NCBI RefSeq assembly: GCF_029953285.1
Contig: NZ_JASAOI010000019.1
Coordinates: 1 to 64,000 of the forward strand
DNA from: Yinghuangia seranimata
GTDB lineage: Bacteria; Actinomycetota; Actinomycetes; Streptomycetales; Streptomycetaceae
Length of the DNA: 64,000 nt
Reading direction: 5' to 3'
Positions 63,196 to 64,000 of the stretch are shown one piece after another. Position numbers and translations under genes: made by a program. The number at the start of each line of letters is the position of its first letter. The stretch's first letter is position 1. The notes beneath the pieces were generated by a model. The model was not told where the DNA came from and did no database searches. It was given only the letters and a program-made list of their open reading frames with translations.

Positions 63196-64000
63196 ATGAA
63201 TGATCGTGAACACGACATCTACGACGTGGTCGGCATCGGGTTCGGCCCGTCCAACCTGTCGCTCGCCATCGCCCTGGGCGAGTACCAGGCGCACGGCCGG
63301 GAGGACGGGATCAGCAGCCTGTTCCTCGAGCGCCAGTCCGCCTTCGGATGGCACCGCAACATGCTGCTGCCGTCGGCGACCATGCAGATCTCCTTCCTCA
63401 AGGACCTGGTCACCTTCCGCAACCCGACGTCGAGCTTCAGCTTCATCGCGTACCTGCACGCGTCCGGAAGGCTCCCGCAGTTCGTCAACAACCAGGACTT
63501 CTTCCCCACCCGCCAGGAGTTCCACCAGTACCTCGAGTGGGCGCAGAACCGGGTGGCCGACCGCGTCGCGTACGGCGCGGAGGTGACGTCGGTCGGGCTG
63601 CCGCCGGGCACGGACCCGGAGCGGGCGGACCGGCTGCGCCTCGAGGTGGCGGACGCCGCGGGCCGGCGCGTCGTCGAGGCCCGGAACGTCGTGGTCTCCA
63701 CGGGCCTGGTCCCGAGCATGCCCGAAGGCATCGAGCGTGACGAACGGGTCTGGCACAGCTCCGAGTTCCTGGACAAGTTCGGCCGGATGGATCCCGCGGA
63801 GCTGCGCCGGGTGGCGGTGGTCGGGGCGGGCCAGAGCGCCGCGGAGATCGCCAGGTTCCTGTACGACGAGCTTCCGCACGCCCAGGTGTACGCGATCGTT
63901 CCGTCGTACGGCTACTCCATCGCGGACGACACCCCGTTCGCCAATCAGATCTTCGACCCGGCCGCCGTCGACGACTACTACTTCGGCACCGAGCAGACGC
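63196..64000 (+). CDS. L-ornithine N5-monooxygenase (partial, cut by window end)
   Basis: The first 268 residues of a flavin-dependent N-hydroxylase of the SidA/PvdA/KtzI family are visible. It has the FAD motif VVGIGFGPSNLSLAIAL, LERQSAFGWHRNMLLPSATMQISFLKDLVTFRNPTS-type sequence, HASGRLPQFVNNQDFFPTRQEF and the NADPH motif VAVVGAGQSAAEIARF. The family converts L-ornithine to N5-hydroxy-ornithine. In piperazate pathways (KtzI) this is the first step, followed by N-N bond formation by a heme KtzT-type enzyme. Two piperazate-type A domains in this cluster support that role over siderophore synthesis. GGGAGAG precedes ATG 63196. The rest of the gene, and probably a KtzT homologue, lie beyond the right edge. 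Confidence 0.9.
   Translation, partial: MNDREHDIYDVVGIGFGPSNLSLAIALGEYQAHGREDGISSLFLERQSAFGWHRNMLLPSATMQISFLKDLVTFRNPTSSFSFIAYLHASGRLPQFVNNQDFFPTRQEFHQYLEWAQNRVADRVAYGAEVTSVGLPPGTDPERADRLRLEVADAAGRRVVEARNVVVSTGLVPSMPEGIERDERVWHSSEFLDKFGRMDPAELRRVAVVGAGQSAAEIARFLYDELPHAQVYAIVPSYGYSIADDTPFANQIFDPAAVDDYYFGTEQT

Noticed and set aside
63196-64000. Siderophore cluster based on the ornithine N-monooxygenase
   Set aside because: No hydroxamate acyltransferase or iron-uptake genes are seen, while two A domains carry piperazate-type codes.

Overview
The window is a very G+C-rich, densely packed stretch of an actinomycete chromosome (Streptomyces-like codon use, many GTG starts, 4-bp ATGA/GTGA overlaps). 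Nearly all of it is one hybrid NRPS/type I PKS biosynthetic gene cluster. It is probably cut by the right edge, and its left border lies near 1.7-3 kb.

Layout. 83-1704 (minus): two genes of a glutamate-type ABC importer, probably outside the cluster. 1775-3870: a secreted serine-hydrolase homologue with a destroyed active site, divergent from a dimethylarginine dimethylaminohydrolase (DDAH). 3950-8520 (minus): a six-gene operon encoding 2-oxo-acid dehydrogenase E1 alpha, E1 beta, a lone lipoyl domain, an ACP, a KAS III and an MDR-family oxidoreductase, which looks like a pathway for an unusual acyl or extender unit. 8830-12063 (plus): an MbtH-like protein and a free A / free PCP / FAD-monooxygenase trio. 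12107-32699: three NRPSs, C-A-T-E-C-A-T, C-A-nMT-T-E-C-A-T and C-A-T-TE. 32777-37145: two type II thioesterases, a threonine dehydratase-like enzyme and a DrrAB-type exporter. 37129-40281 (minus): a large SARP/AfsR-type regulator. 40539-42762: a free PCP, a P450 and a thioesterase-like protein with Cys as nucleophile. 42810-60056: four PKS proteins. 60077-63145: a C-A*-T NRPS whose A domain is degenerate. 63196-end: an L-ornithine N5-monooxygenase cut by the window edge.

How the genes fit. The PKS reads as KSQ loading (propionyl), KS-AT(unusual)-KR-ACP, KS-AT(malonyl)-DH-ER-KR-ACP and KS-AT(methylmalonyl)-ACP. This predicts a 2-methyl-3-oxo-6-alkyl-7-hydroxy acyl chain, whose 7-OH and 3-ketone can close to a tetrahydropyran hemiketal. 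The C-A*-T protein would join that chain to an amino acid that is beta-hydroxylated on the free PCP by the P450 and then shuttled in by the Cys thioesterase. The other NRPSs add five residues: piperazic acid (epimerised), an unassigned residue, N-methyl-D-Phe, a second piperazic acid and a last, possibly small, residue. The TE would then macrocyclise. Six residues, two piperazates and a tetrahydropyran-forming acyl chain point to the azinothricin/polyoxypeptin type of cyclic hexadepsipeptide. That assignment is inferred from domain logic, without any database search.

Regulation. An 18-bp palindrome, TGTCCYGTCGMCAGGACG, occurs in the three divergent intergenic regions (near 2960, 8770 and 40409). 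A triple 11-bp-spaced GTGWCAG repeat precedes the exporter genes.
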